A DNA stretch of 11,301 nt from CALRBF01 sp041164045 (GCA_041164045.1 JBEAQD010000009.1:1-11301), one strand, 5' to 3'; shown: positions 1 through 7,282, counted from the first letter of the stretch. The notes: generated by a model from the sequence alone, not told the origin. Made by a program: numbers and translations.

Positions 1-37
1 CACCACGCAAAGCCGATTAAATCTAATCACACAAAAT

Positions 38-66
38 TTGCCAAAAAATTAAAAATGTAATATAAT
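38..66 (+). promoter_or_regulatory. sigma70-type promoter of the large membrane-protein gene
   Basis: The -35 box TTGCCA (38-43, five of six consensus bases) and an exact -10 box TATAAT (61-66) are separated by 17 bases. Transcription would start near 73, leaving a leader of about 28 AT-rich bases before the ATG at 101 with no Shine-Dalgarno motif. The 1-37 stretch shows only a short inverted repeat, GATTA-N4-TAATC (15-28), of unknown meaning. The promoter is inferred from sequence alone. Confidence 0.7.
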
Positions 67-100
67 TAAATTATATAGTATAAAAATAAATATTGAGAAT

Positions 101-3100
101 ATGAGAAATTCATTTGAATCAGTGAGAAAATATGATGATAATTTAGAACTATCTCCAGATAGTTTCAGATTTCAAAGTGCTGGTAAAAAATATATAAATC
201 AGAACTATAAAAGAATCGGCCATGTTTTAGGTGTGGAAGGAGAGTGGTTGGGTGTCATTAAGAGGCGTGCTAACTCAGAAAACAGATTACCAGACATACA
301 TGGAGACCTTAGTTTAAAGCAAATAAATTTTTATAGAGAACATTATGATTTTCCTCCTCTAACTCAGGATGAATATGAAGCTATTAAAGCACAAAATACT
401 AGTTCTGAGGTGATAAAAGATGAGAAGTCAGGAGAAGTTCTAAAAGAAGTAGATCAGGTCGGGATTAATTTAGAAGATCAAGAACCTATTCCTACCGGAG
501 AAGTAGTGATCGCTGATATTGATGCTGAAAGCCAATCTTATGGTGTGGAAGTACAGGGTAGTGGAGAAACAGATCAAGAAGCTCAAACTGATGTTGGTAC
601 AGGAGATACAATTAATGAACCAGAATCTGTGCCTAAAAATAGCATAGAGTCTAGCTTAGATGACGGTGGTGTAGATGATCTTTTTGAAAACTTACCAAAG
701 GTAGATGCATTACAGGCAGAATTAGATAGATTGATTGAAGTTGAGGCGGCAAAATTACAAAAAGAGGAAATAGTAGAAAATTTATCTTACAAAGTTGACC
801 GAGAAAAATTAGAAACTTTCAAAGAAAATGCTAGACAAGCCATAGCTAATTATCAACAATTTTCCAGCGAACACTCTTCCCTAGCTGATAAATCTAATCC
901 TCAAATTCAAGAAAAATATCAATTATTGGAGAAGCAGGCTTGGAATTCTTTGTATAGTTTAGCTCATTTACTAGATGGTGAAATAGCTGTTTTACCTCAA
1001 GACCGTGATATACAATTATCTCACCCAGAAGGTGTAGATACTAGACAATATTTAGAATCAATGGGCTATAAATTTGATGAAAACGGTGATATAACTCATG
1101 TTACCAACAACGGAGTTGAGATTGAGTTAAATAGAGCAATGAACACAGAAATCTTAATTAAATCTCGAAGACCATCTCATATTGTATATGATAAAAGTAT
1201 ATCTTTAGATAATGACTTTAATTATCAAGGATATCTAGTAAGAGGACTTAATCAGCAAACTCCAGACTTTATAGTAGGGGTATTAGATAAAAACAATTTA
1301 GAAAACGTTATAGTAGATGAAACTGGACAATCAATCTCTAAGTCAGATGCATCTCCAGCAACTAATCCTGAAGCTCCTGAACAAGCTGAGGGAGGAGAAA
1401 CTACCCCGCAAGTCTCAATAGATGACTTGAGATTAGCTTATGCTAAAGCCGAGGAGGCTTGGAATAGAAAACGAGGAGATGAGGATCTAAAAAATGCTTT
1501 TGAATTAGCAAGAGAGGCCTATAATGAAGAGTTAGAGAGAGTACTAAAATTACAAGTAGTAGAAGGACAAGAATCTAATATACATCAGATGTTCAAAGAC
1601 GAGGTAATTGCTCTTAGAGAGAGTAGGACAACGCAATCTCAAGAGCTACAGGGTGTATGGGAGCAGAGATTAAATCCTATTAAAGAAAAATTTGTAAATT
1701 TTGTCATAAAAAATAAAAAATTTATTAGTAGACTTAACTTAGCTGCGGGAGTAGCTGGAGTAGCTTTAGCCTCAACCGGAGCTGGTATCCCATTGGCAGG
1801 AGGTTTAGCCGTAGCTCGTCGGATGGTATCGGCAACATTGCTTGGAGTATCTACTGGAGAGGGTATGAGATCATTAGGAGAAGATGCCGATATAAATTCA
1901 TTCTGGGGTAAAATTAAATTTCAAGCAATTATTCCAAAATTAGTTCAAGAATCTCTAGCTTCTAGTGAAGATGAATTTAAAAAAGTATCTGAAGATATTC
2001 TAAAAGAAAGATTAGGAACTCTAGAAGCATATTACAGACTTAATGGGGGTAAATTTACCAATGATAATCAACAACAAGCCTATGAGAAAGTACTAACTGA
2101 ATTAGCACGAAGAGTGCAAAAAAATGTTATATATGCAGAACAAAATCAAGATGAATTACAATCTGATTGGCAAGAGCAAAAACCAGAAGACTTAACAGAA
2201 GGAGAAATATTAGAAAAAGCTCACCATAGATGGGATGAAAGAAATCCACTATCTAGGAATATGAGATACTTTTTAGATAAAGATATTCAAAAAGAAAGAA
2301 ATTTACAAAAACAGGCAAATGAAAATTGGAAAAAGTTAAATCCAGAAAAATATACCTCAGAATTACTAAATACTATTTCAGATAAAAGAGTTGCTGAATT
2401 AGATAAATTTAGAAGAAATAGAAAAATAGCTACTGGAGCGGGTATAGCAGTTGGTTTACTAGCAGGAGGAGCTGTTCATATATTCGATGAAGTAAATAAA
2501 ACAGACTCTGTAGATCTAAAAGATGTTCCAGGAGCTGGGCCAGGTGGGGCGGGAGCTCCAGATGCTGGTGGGGTTGCTCCTCCAGAAGCTACCCCACCGC
2601 CAGCACCTGAGTTGCCTTCACCTGAAGAAGCCTTGAGGCAAGTACGAGAAGCGGCGGCGACTGCTGAGCAGGCTCAAGAATTAGCTAGAGATGTATCTAG
2701 TCTCGATAGTGGAGAGACTATTTGGGGAGAAATAGCCGAGCAACTAGGTGAAAATGCTAGTCAGGGTCAAATACAACAAGCAGTAGAGAATTATCTACAA
2801 TCAGAATTGGGGCAGGAATCTATTTATAAACTAGCTCAAGGCACCGAAGGCGGAAGAGCCTTATTAGCTCAATGGGGTATAGATAATGCAGATGCAATGG
2901 CAAGTCTATCAAAAGATCAGCTATTTGAAATATCTAGATACTTAGCTCCAGGTGAATTAGAAGGTATTACTGAATTAAGTATAGATAATTTAGATGCTCT
3001 CTCCCCAGCAGAGTATGTAGAATTATCTCCAGTAGTAGAACCTACAGTTGAATCAGCATCTACCGAACCTCCAGCAGCACCGTCAGCTGAATCTCCTGTA

Positions 3101-3871
3101 GAACCATCATATTCAGAATTACCACCAGTTGAAACTACTGAGTTTACTAGAAGTTTGTCTGAAGCTTTAGGTACAACCAATCTTACAGAAGCTCAATTAC
3201 AAGAAGTAATTCATTCATTTGCTACCAGTGAGCAGGGTAGCGTTGATTTATATAACCAAATTATAAGTAATGAAGAAGGAGCAAGATTCTTATCAGGATT
3301 TGGAGTAAATAACCCAGCAGATTTTACCAAATTAACTCCAGATCAGATTTATGAAATAGCTCAAACCATAGGAGTAGAGAACTTAGATCAATTACAAGGA
3401 TTTGAGCTTAATGAAATTATCTTATCCAAATTCGAAGATGCTCCAGATATGGTAGAATTGGTTAGAGGAACAAGACCTTTAGATGTAGTGCAGAGATATA
3501 TAGCTAATGAAGTTGGTAGCTTACCTTATGATACTAATTTAGGTAAGCAGGTATTAGATACTTATTTACAAACTGACTCTGGTAAACAGTGGCTTTATGA
3601 TTCAATAGTAAGTAACCCTAATCCCAATAATCAAAATGTACAATTATTCCGAGAATATTTAAGCTTTAAGGGTATAAAATCAGTAGAAGATTTTAAAGAG
3701 TTATTCAATTGGGCCGAATTTAGTGGTAATAGAAATATTCCAACCTCCGGATTTTGGAATCAAATTAGACTACCAAATGGCGGAACTAGATTACAACCAC
3801 TTTCTACATTCCTACAACCAAGCCAGATGCTAGGAATAAAAGATGCCGTGCGACAAGTACTAACCAGATAA
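101..3871 (+). CDS. very large cysteine-free membrane protein with three C-terminal repeat domains; function unknown
   Basis: I do not recognise a named family. The 1256-residue protein has no cysteine and no N-terminal signal peptide. Visible parts, in order: a small basic N-terminal region (about 1-95); an acidic, low-complexity stretch (about 100-210); a charged helical, probably coiled-coil stretch (about 210-290); a beta-rich globular segment (about 290-410); a charged helical segment (about 438-540); a small-residue hydrophobic region (about 545-590) that could be one membrane helix or a hairpin; a highly charged helical section (about 595-770); a clear membrane helix (about 776-795, IATGAGIAVGLLAGGAVHIF); a Pro/Ala/Gly linker (about 806-845); and three related domains starting near 871, 1012 and 1126. 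The second linker (about 970-1010) is also Pro/Glu/Ser-rich. Inferred topology is a large cytoplasmic N-terminal part with the repeats displayed outside. Long proteins of this general build occur in Patescibacteria. It is probably cotranscribed with the small gene 18 bases downstream. The reading frame is secure; the function is not. Confidence 0.9.
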   Translation: MRNSFESVRKYDDNLELSPDSFRFQSAGKKYINQNYKRIGHVLGVEGEWLGVIKRRANSENRLPDIHGDLSLKQINFYREHYDFPPLTQDEYEAIKAQNTSSEVIKDEKSGEVLKEVDQVGINLEDQEPIPTGEVVIADIDAESQSYGVEVQGSGETDQEAQTDVGTGDTINEPESVPKNSIESSLDDGGVDDLFENLPKVDALQAELDRLIEVEAAKLQKEEIVENLSYKVDREKLETFKENARQAIANYQQFSSEHSSLADKSNPQIQEKYQLLEKQAWNSLYSLAHLLDGEIAVLPQDRDIQLSHPEGVDTRQYLESMGYKFDENGDITHVTNNGVEIELNRAMNTEILIKSRRPSHIVYDKSISLDNDFNYQGYLVRGLNQQTPDFIVGVLDKNNLENVIVDETGQSISKSDASPATNPEAPEQAEGGETTPQVSIDDLRLAYAKAEEAWNRKRGDEDLKNAFELAREAYNEELERVLKLQVVEGQESNIHQMFKDEVIALRESRTTQSQELQGVWEQRLNPIKEKFVNFVIKNKKFISRLNLAAGVAGVALASTGAGIPLAGGLAVARRMVSATLLGVSTGEGMRSLGEDADINSFWGKIKFQAIIPKLVQESLASSEDEFKKVSEDILKERLGTLEAYYRLNGGKFTNDNQQQAYEKVLTELARRVQKNVIYAEQNQDELQSDWQEQKPEDLTEGEILEKAHHRWDERNPLSRNMRYFLDKDIQKERNLQKQANENWKKLNPEKYTSELLNTISDKRVAELDKFRRNRKIATGAGIAVGLLAGGAVHIFDEVNKTDSVDLKDVPGAGPGGAGAPDAGGVAPPEATPPPAPELPSPEEALRQVREAAATAEQAQELARDVSSLDSGETIWGEIAEQLGENASQGQIQQAVENYLQSELGQESIYKLAQGTEGGRALLAQWGIDNADAMASLSKDQLFEISRYLAPGELEGITELSIDNLDALSPAEYVELSPVVEPTVESASTEPPAAPSAESPVEPSYSELPPVETTEFTRSLSEALGTTNLTEAQLQEVIHSFATSEQGSVDLYNQIISNEEGARFLSGFGVNNPADFTKLTPDQIYEIAQTIGVENLDQLQGFELNEIILSKFEDAPDMVELVRGTRPLDVVQRYIANEVGSLPYDTNLGKQVLDTYLQTDSGKQWLYDSIVSNPNPNNQNVQLFREYLSFKGIKSVEDFKELFNWAEFSGNRNIPTSGFWNQIRLPNGGTRLQPLSTFLQPSQMLGIKDAVRQVLTR
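2521..2660 (+). other. GC-rich segment encoding the Pro/Ala/Gly linker, with an mRNA hairpin
   Basis: Within the large membrane-protein gene, this stretch is much richer in G and C than the AT-rich coding sequence around it. It encodes the linker just after the membrane helix. It contains a perfect 8-base inverted repeat, GGTGGGGT (2567-2574) and ACCCCACC (2591-2598), with a 16-base loop. The composition follows largely from Gly, Ala and Pro codons, so the hairpin may be incidental. Confidence 0.5.
2711..3730 (+). repeat. three diverged protein-level repeats of about 85-100 residues
   Basis: Three related domains lie at residues about 871-968, 1012-1110 and 1126-1215 of the large membrane protein. 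Corresponding helices read NYLQSELGQESIYKLAQ, SFATSEQGSVDLYNQII and TYLQTDSGKQWLYDSIV. They are followed by AQWGIDNADAMASLSKDQLF, SGFGVNNPADFTKLTPDQIY and REYLSFKGIKSVEDFKELF. Each copy opens with a short amphipathic helix (for example ETIWGEIAEQLG). The copies are too diverged to be recent duplications. They look all-helical. The alignment was made by eye; the first two copies are closest and the third is more distant. Confidence 0.7.
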
Positions 3872-3889
3872 TTAATTAAATATAACATT

Positions 3890-4288
3890 ATGGATAATCA
3901 ACAAGATAATATCATCGCCATATTAGGACTAGAAGACTTGCCAATTGAGAATAGAGCTCAATTAGTAGACGAGCTCACCCAAATTCTAGAAGTCAGAGTG
4001 CTTAGTGCTGCCTATGATACATTGAGTGAAGAGCAGGCTCAGCATCTAGACACTTTACTCAATGACAATAATCCAGAAGTAGTGACTCAATTTATCCAAG
4101 AAAATGTCCCAACTTTAAGTGAAATCTTTGCTACTCAAGTTGATAATTTGAAGGCAGAATTAGTACAACATAAAGCAGAAATTACTGAAAAATTAACTCA
4201 AGAATTTGATCAAAAATTCCAAGAAGCCACTCAGGGGGCTTCAGAGTCTACAGATGCCGAGCATCAGAACAATAATCATGCTGAGTAA
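3890..4288 (+). CDS. small acidic helical protein, DUF5663-like; function unknown
   Basis: This 132-residue acidic protein is almost entirely predicted helix and has no cysteine, signal peptide or membrane segment. The first part, with ILGLEDLPIENRAQLVDEL, a repeated-helix layout (LSEEQAQHLDTLL) and then FIQENVPTLSEIF, resembles the short DUF5663 proteins that I recall as common in Patescibacteria. That family name is from memory and tentative. Residues about 85-115 form a charged coiled-coil-like helix, and the last 20 residues are a polar, disordered Ser/Glu/Asn tail. The ATG lies 18 bases after the stop of the large membrane-protein gene with no promoter-like sequence between, so the two are probably cotranscribed. 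The upstream bases are AT-rich with no Shine-Dalgarno sequence. A role as a soluble partner of the upstream protein is possible but rests only on position. Confidence 0.8.
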   Translation: MDNQQDNIIAILGLEDLPIENRAQLVDELTQILEVRVLSAAYDTLSEEQAQHLDTLLNDNNPEVVTQFIQENVPTLSEIFATQVDNLKAELVQHKAEITEKLTQEFDQKFQEATQGASESTDAEHQNNNHAE

Positions 4289-4297
4289 AAATTTTTA
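4286..4297. terminator. AT palindrome shared by two convergent stop codons; possible weak bidirectional terminator
   Basis: TAAAAATTTTTA is a perfect 12-base palindrome. Its first TAA is the stop of the plus-strand small gene, and its last three bases are the reverse complement of the TAA stop of the minus-strand glycosyltransferase gene. Flanking CTGAG and TTGAG add a few more imperfect pairs. The stem is nearly all A-T, so termination activity is doubtful, yet no other terminator candidate separates the converging genes. Confidence 0.25.
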
Positions 4298-5398
4298 TTG
4301 AGTGACAGGAATAGAATAAGTTGTTGATGGAATTAGTTTTCTTGCTTGTTTGGTTTGGAAGGTGTTAAGATAAGCATATAAATACTTGTGAATTTGCCCT
4401 ATAATAGCAAGTTTATCTTGTATTATAGGCATATAGCTCTCAGCCATACGATTTAGAATTGGTTGCATATCCTGAATTGTATTGAGCCCTGTAATAATAG
4501 AGCTGTAATTATAGGGAGTAAAGAATATCCCTTTATTTGTGACTAAACTCTGATTATACACTCCTCTTGAGGAAAGAGTTGGAATACCCGAGACTAGAGC
4601 TAGTGATAGAGGGTATTTATCCTCACTATCAGTCGGAATTTCAACGAATATCTTCGCATTTTGAACTAAAGCCTGTTCGGTAGTTCCACTCAATTCACCT
4701 ACGAAGATAATATTATTGGACTGATATTTTTCTTTGATTGCCGGTATAACTTTACCTAACACTATCAAAGAATAGTTGATTTTATGATTACAATAAGCTT
4801 TTATAAATAACTCTAAACTTTTAGTATATCTATATTGGCTAACATTTATCACCATATAATCTTGAGGGTATATTGCTTTAATATTATTATCTGAAATAGA
4901 ATTATTGACCTCAATTCCAGTCGGTATAGTATATAGTTTGGATTTAAAGCTAGGTCGGAATAAACTGGTAAGGGCAGGGTTAGCAATGATTAAGCTGTCT
5001 GAGAATTTAGCAGAGATATAAGTCAATAATTTGAATTTCTGTTGATTTTTAGCAGTATTGACAAAAGTATATTGTTGATAGTCAAAGATTATTCTGACTT
5101 GTGGCATTTTTAATGATACCCAGAAAGCCACCCAAGCATATTCTAGGGATCTAATATGTACTACTTCCAGCCCTTTAATTTTTCTCAAAGCCTTCATAGT
5201 GGCTTTGATAGTAGGTTTTGTAGGTATAATACTGATACCTTTATATTCAGTAGCTTGGCTGTAATTTGGCTCTGATATTACATAAACCGAATGCCCTCGT
5301 TTAGCTAAAGGTACAGCAATGGCCTCTAGATTATATTCATTTCTATCTCTAGTGCTTTGATAGGGAAGACCTCTAGTTCCAACAAATGCTATAGTCAT
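4295..5398 (-). CDS. GT-B fold glycosyltransferase, family 4-like
   Basis: This predicted cytoplasmic glycosyltransferase would move a sugar from an activated donor onto a glycan or lipid carrier; donor and acceptor cannot be read from sequence. The 367-residue protein begins MTIAFVGTRGLP, the usual first beta strand and glycine loop of GT4 enzymes. It continues with AVPLAKRGHSVYVIS, typical of the N-terminal Rossmann domain. The C-terminal domain has VINVSQYRYTKSLELFIKAY, then FVGEL and YPLSLALVSGIPTLSS, matching the donor-binding region. The usual E-x7-E motif there appears altered: by my alignment the second Glu is Leu. An in-frame GTG eight codons upstream (5420-5422) was rejected because it would lie upstream of the transcription start predicted from the promoter at 5425-5453. 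No Shine-Dalgarno motif precedes the ATG. The gene converges on the plus-strand small gene with 6 bases between and has its own promoter. The neighbours give no pathway. Confidence 0.8.
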   Translation of the reverse strand: MTIAFVGTRGLPYQSTRDRNEYNLEAIAVPLAKRGHSVYVISEPNYSQATEYKGISIIPTKPTIKATMKALRKIKGLEVVHIRSLEYAWVAFWVSLKMPQVRIIFDYQQYTFVNTAKNQQKFKLLTYISAKFSDSLIIANPALTSLFRPSFKSKLYTIPTGIEVNNSISDNNIKAIYPQDYMVINVSQYRYTKSLELFIKAYCNHKINYSLIVLGKVIPAIKEKYQSNNIIFVGELSGTTEQALVQNAKIFVEIPTDSEDKYPLSLALVSGIPTLSSRGVYNQSLVTNKGIFFTPYNYSSIITGLNTIQDMQPILNRMAESYMPIIQDKLAIIGQIHKYLYAYLNTFQTKQARKLIPSTTYSIPVTQ

Positions 5399-5424
5399 AA
5401 GTGTAATTATTCTTTCAGGCACGG

Positions 5425-5453
5425 ATTATAGCATAAAATAACAATTTTGTCAA
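5425..5453 (-). promoter_or_regulatory. perfect-consensus promoter of the glycosyltransferase gene
   Basis: On the minus strand, TTGACA (5448-5453) and TATAAT (5425-5430) are both exact consensus boxes with a 17-base spacer, and TGC before the -10 makes it an extended -10. The predicted start of transcription is near 5418, giving a leader of about 20 bases to the ATG at 5396-5398. The 15 bases ATTTTATGCTATAAT also occur in the def promoter. Confidence 0.85.
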
Positions 5454-5537
5454 AGATTTGTAAGAGATGAGGGTATCGTTGACAAAAGAGATCATTATAC
5501 ATTATTAGGCTAATCAAAGTAAATTGGGATAGTAATT

Positions 5538-5557
5538 GTCCTCCCCCAAGGGAGGAC
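5538..5557. repeat. perfect GC-rich hairpin between fmt and the glycosyltransferase gene
   Basis: GTCCTCCC (5538-5545) and GGGAGGAC (5550-5557) form a perfect 8-base stem with a CCAA loop, about 60 bases past the fmt stop. It could act as the fmt terminator read on the minus strand, but no T-run follows. The flank ATTGTCC also precedes the first palindromic unit at 7226, so it may be a relative of that repeat family. A second short near-palindrome, ACCTCTTAAGAAGGT, sits close to the fmt stop, near 5592-5606. Confidence 0.5.
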
Positions 5558-5614
5558 AGGATTGCTCCCTTCTATCCAATAAAGCTGTCCAACCTCTTAA
5601 GAAGGTAAGTGAGT

Positions 5615-6565
5615 TTAATAAGATTCTGTTATAAAATAAATATCTTTATACCCATTAGCAAAACTTTTAGGGTCGATGGAGTTTTTACCTTCGATCTTAA
5701 GTCTGATAACTGCTATATTGCCATCTATAGTGCCGACAATAAGTTGGTTATTGCGTGAATCTAGGTGCCAGTGTCCAGCTTGTAGTTTTATGGTTTGATT
5801 TACTTGGAATTGTATTTGTTCAAAAATTACCTTTTTCCCTGTATTGAGGTGTGTATAAACTTGAGGCCAATTGAGGTAGGCTCGGTAGAGATTTATTATA
5901 TTTTGGGCGGTATGTGTTTGCCAGTTGATCTGACCATCCTGTTTTTGGACCATTGAAATTATACTGGCTTTAGTGTCATCTTGTGGCTTTGGTTTGATTT
6001 TCCCTGCCAAAAATGGTGGTAAATATTCCAAAAGTAGTGGGGCACTAGTCTGTATAATCTTTTGTTCTAATTCTATATAGGTGTCGGTTTGGGATATGGT
6101 TATTTTTTTTTGAGCGATGATTGGTCCATGATCCATCAAATTATCTAATTGCATTAAACTGACGGCTGTGCTAGCATCACCGTTGCGGAGGCTGGCATGA
6201 ATTGGGGCTGGCCCTCGGTATTGTGGTAAAAGGGAGGGGTGAATATTGAGGACTTTATGGGGCATTATATCAAGAATATTTTGAGGTATGATTTTCCCAT
6301 AGGCAATTACTAGCCAAATATCTGCTTCGAATCTTTGTAATAGGCTGATTGTCTCTGGGGTATTGAGTTTTTCTGGACTAAAAACTGGGATATTCTGTGT
6401 TTGGGCAAAGATTTTGAGTGGGCTGGGGGTAAGGACTTTCTTACGACCTTGAGGAGTATCGGGGGTGGTAATAATATAGCTTATATTAGCCCAGTCTAAT
6501 AAAGATTTAGTTATTTCTACAGTGAGCTGAGGTGTCCCCCAAACTACAATATTTGGTTTAAACAT
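5615..6565 (-). CDS. fmt: methionyl-tRNA formyltransferase
   Basis: The enzyme transfers a formyl group from 10-formyl-tetrahydrofolate to Met-tRNA(fMet) before translation initiation. From the chosen ATG the protein has 316 residues, the usual length for the family. It begins MFKPNIVVWGTP, equivalent to the common IVFMGTP start. The catalytic set Asn107, His109 and Asp145 is intact and corresponds to Asn106, His108 and Asp144 of the E. coli enzyme. The folate-site loop SLLPQYRGPAPI is at 111-122. The C-terminal domain follows, with a degenerate but recognisable GQINWQ and LNWPQVYTHL. The open frame extends 35 codons further upstream, but that would overlap def by more than 100 bases and add a non-homologous extension. 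With this start, fmt overlaps the def stop by 8 bases, consistent with translational coupling in a def-fmt operon. Confidence 0.95.
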   Translation of the reverse strand: MFKPNIVVWGTPQLTVEITKSLLDWANISYIITTPDTPQGRKKVLTPSPLKIFAQTQNIPVFSPEKLNTPETISLLQRFEADIWLVIAYGKIIPQNILDIMPHKVLNIHPSLLPQYRGPAPIHASLRNGDASTAVSLMQLDNLMDHGPIIAQKKITISQTDTYIELEQKIIQTSAPLLLEYLPPFLAGKIKPKPQDDTKASIISMVQKQDGQINWQTHTAQNIINLYRAYLNWPQVYTHLNTGKKVIFEQIQFQVNQTIKLQAGHWHLDSRNNQLIVGTIDGNIAVIRLKIEGKNSIDPKSFANGYKDIYFITESY

Positions 6566-7076
6566 AGATTTTACCAGCTTGTTTTGGTTTGATCGGTAGA
6601 GCTTTATCGGCAAATAGAATACCATCCAAATGGTCGATTTCATGTTGTATAATACGGGCAAAAATTCCACTAGCTCGTCCTCCGATCTTTTCTCCTTTTA
6701 GGTTTAAGCCTTCAAATTCTACACTAATTGGTCTGACTACATCAGCAAAATAATCTGGTAGAGATAGACATCCTTCTTCTATGACTGAAGTGTCTGAGCT
6801 GGCCGATTTTATAACTGGGTTTATTATTATATAATTTTGGTCTAATTGACAGTCCACAAATCCAGTTTCTTCATAGTATTCGGATGGTACATTTATTAGA
6901 ATCATTCTGACATTTTGTCCAACTTGAGGTGCAGCAAGGCCTATACCATAATTTGGTCCTATACTAGCCTTCATATCTCGAGCTAACTTATGTATGTCTC
7001 GAGTTATTTTTTCAATTGGCTGAGATTTAGTTCTAAGAATAGGGTTTTGTAGCCCTGTTTCAATGTCTAGAATCAT
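6558..7076 (-). CDS. def: peptide deformylase
   Basis: This metalloenzyme removes the N-formyl group from the first methionine of new proteins, undoing the mark added through fmt. The 172-residue protein shows all three family motifs: GIGLAAPQ at 45-51 and its flanks (motif I, GxGLAAxQ), EGCLSLP at 101-107 with metal ligand Cys103 (motif II), and QHEIDHLDG at 144-152 with ligands His145 and His149 and catalytic Glu146 (motif III). It appears fully active. The start ATG at 7074-7076 gives the normal N-terminus, ending in the usual PILRTKSQPI segment. It is the first gene of the operon with fmt: its TAA (6558-6560) lies inside the start of fmt. No Shine-Dalgarno motif stands at the proper distance; an AGAGG lies too far upstream, close to the predicted transcription start. 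Confidence 0.97.
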   Translation of the reverse strand: MILDIETGLQNPILRTKSQPIEKITRDIHKLARDMKASIGPNYGIGLAAPQVGQNVRMILINVPSEYYEETGFVDCQLDQNYIIINPVIKSASSDTSVIEEGCLSLPDYFADVVRPISVEFEGLNLKGEKIGGRASGIFARIIQHEIDHLDGILFADKALPIKPKQAGKIYV

Positions 7077-7104
7077 ATCTAAAATATGTTATTATACCTC
7101 TTAT

Positions 7105-7133
7105 ATTATAGCATAAAATGACAAAAATAGCAA
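7105..7133 (-). promoter_or_regulatory. promoter of the def-fmt operon
   Basis: On the minus strand TTGCTA (7128-7133, four of six consensus bases) is followed after 17 bases by an exact TATAAT (7105-7110) with an extended -10 TGC. Transcription would start near 7098, about 22 bases before the def ATG. A second exact TATAAT lies at 7091-7096, but it has no -35 box at a good distance and would leave almost no leader. Confidence 0.7.
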
Positions 7134-7220
7134 GTATATATAGTATATTATAGGGGTGTCGTAGAGAGGTTGTGAGTGGTTTAGTTTAGACATTATCGTA
7201 TTTTGAATTATCTTAATAAA

Positions 7221-7266
7221 ATTGTCCCTCGCCGGCGAGGGTGCCCGCAGGGATGGTGTGGATTGA
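7221..7266 (+). repeat. palindromic repeat unit 1
   Basis: A perfect 16-base palindrome, CCCTCGCCGGCGAGGG (7226-7241), is followed by a mini-hairpin CCC-GCA-GGG (7244-7252) and the tail GGTGTGGATTGAA. The order (hairpin, mini-hairpin, G-rich GGTGGAT-like tail) is the same as in the two following units. Confidence 0.6.
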
Positions 7267-7282
7267 ATTTTGTAACTTGTAT

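Noticed and set aside
1..60. Possible C-terminal tail of an upstream plus-strand gene
   Set aside because: Two frames are open from the window edge (ending at 60 and near 52), each too short to judge, and a promoter overlaps them; no product can be supported.
2917..3180. Reverse-strand open frame of 87 codons inside the large membrane-protein gene
   Set aside because: It lies antisense to a Pro/Glu/Ser-rich coding stretch, its product is low-complexity Ser/Gly/Asp, and it has no promoter or homology features.
5399..5422. GTG start eight codons upstream for the glycosyltransferase
   Set aside because: The codon lies two bases after the TATAAT box, before the predicted transcription start, and the family N-terminus begins at the ATG at 5396-5398.
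5479..5508. Plus-strand TTGACA that might promote a small RNA toward the hairpin at 5538
   Set aside because: No acceptable -10 box lies at 16-18 bases; the best candidate, TATTAG, matches poorly, and no transcript end or gene follows.
6566..6670. 35-codon N-terminal extension of fmt
   Set aside because: It would overlap def by 113 bases and adds sequence not found in the family; the ATG at 6563-6565 gives the normal start and length.
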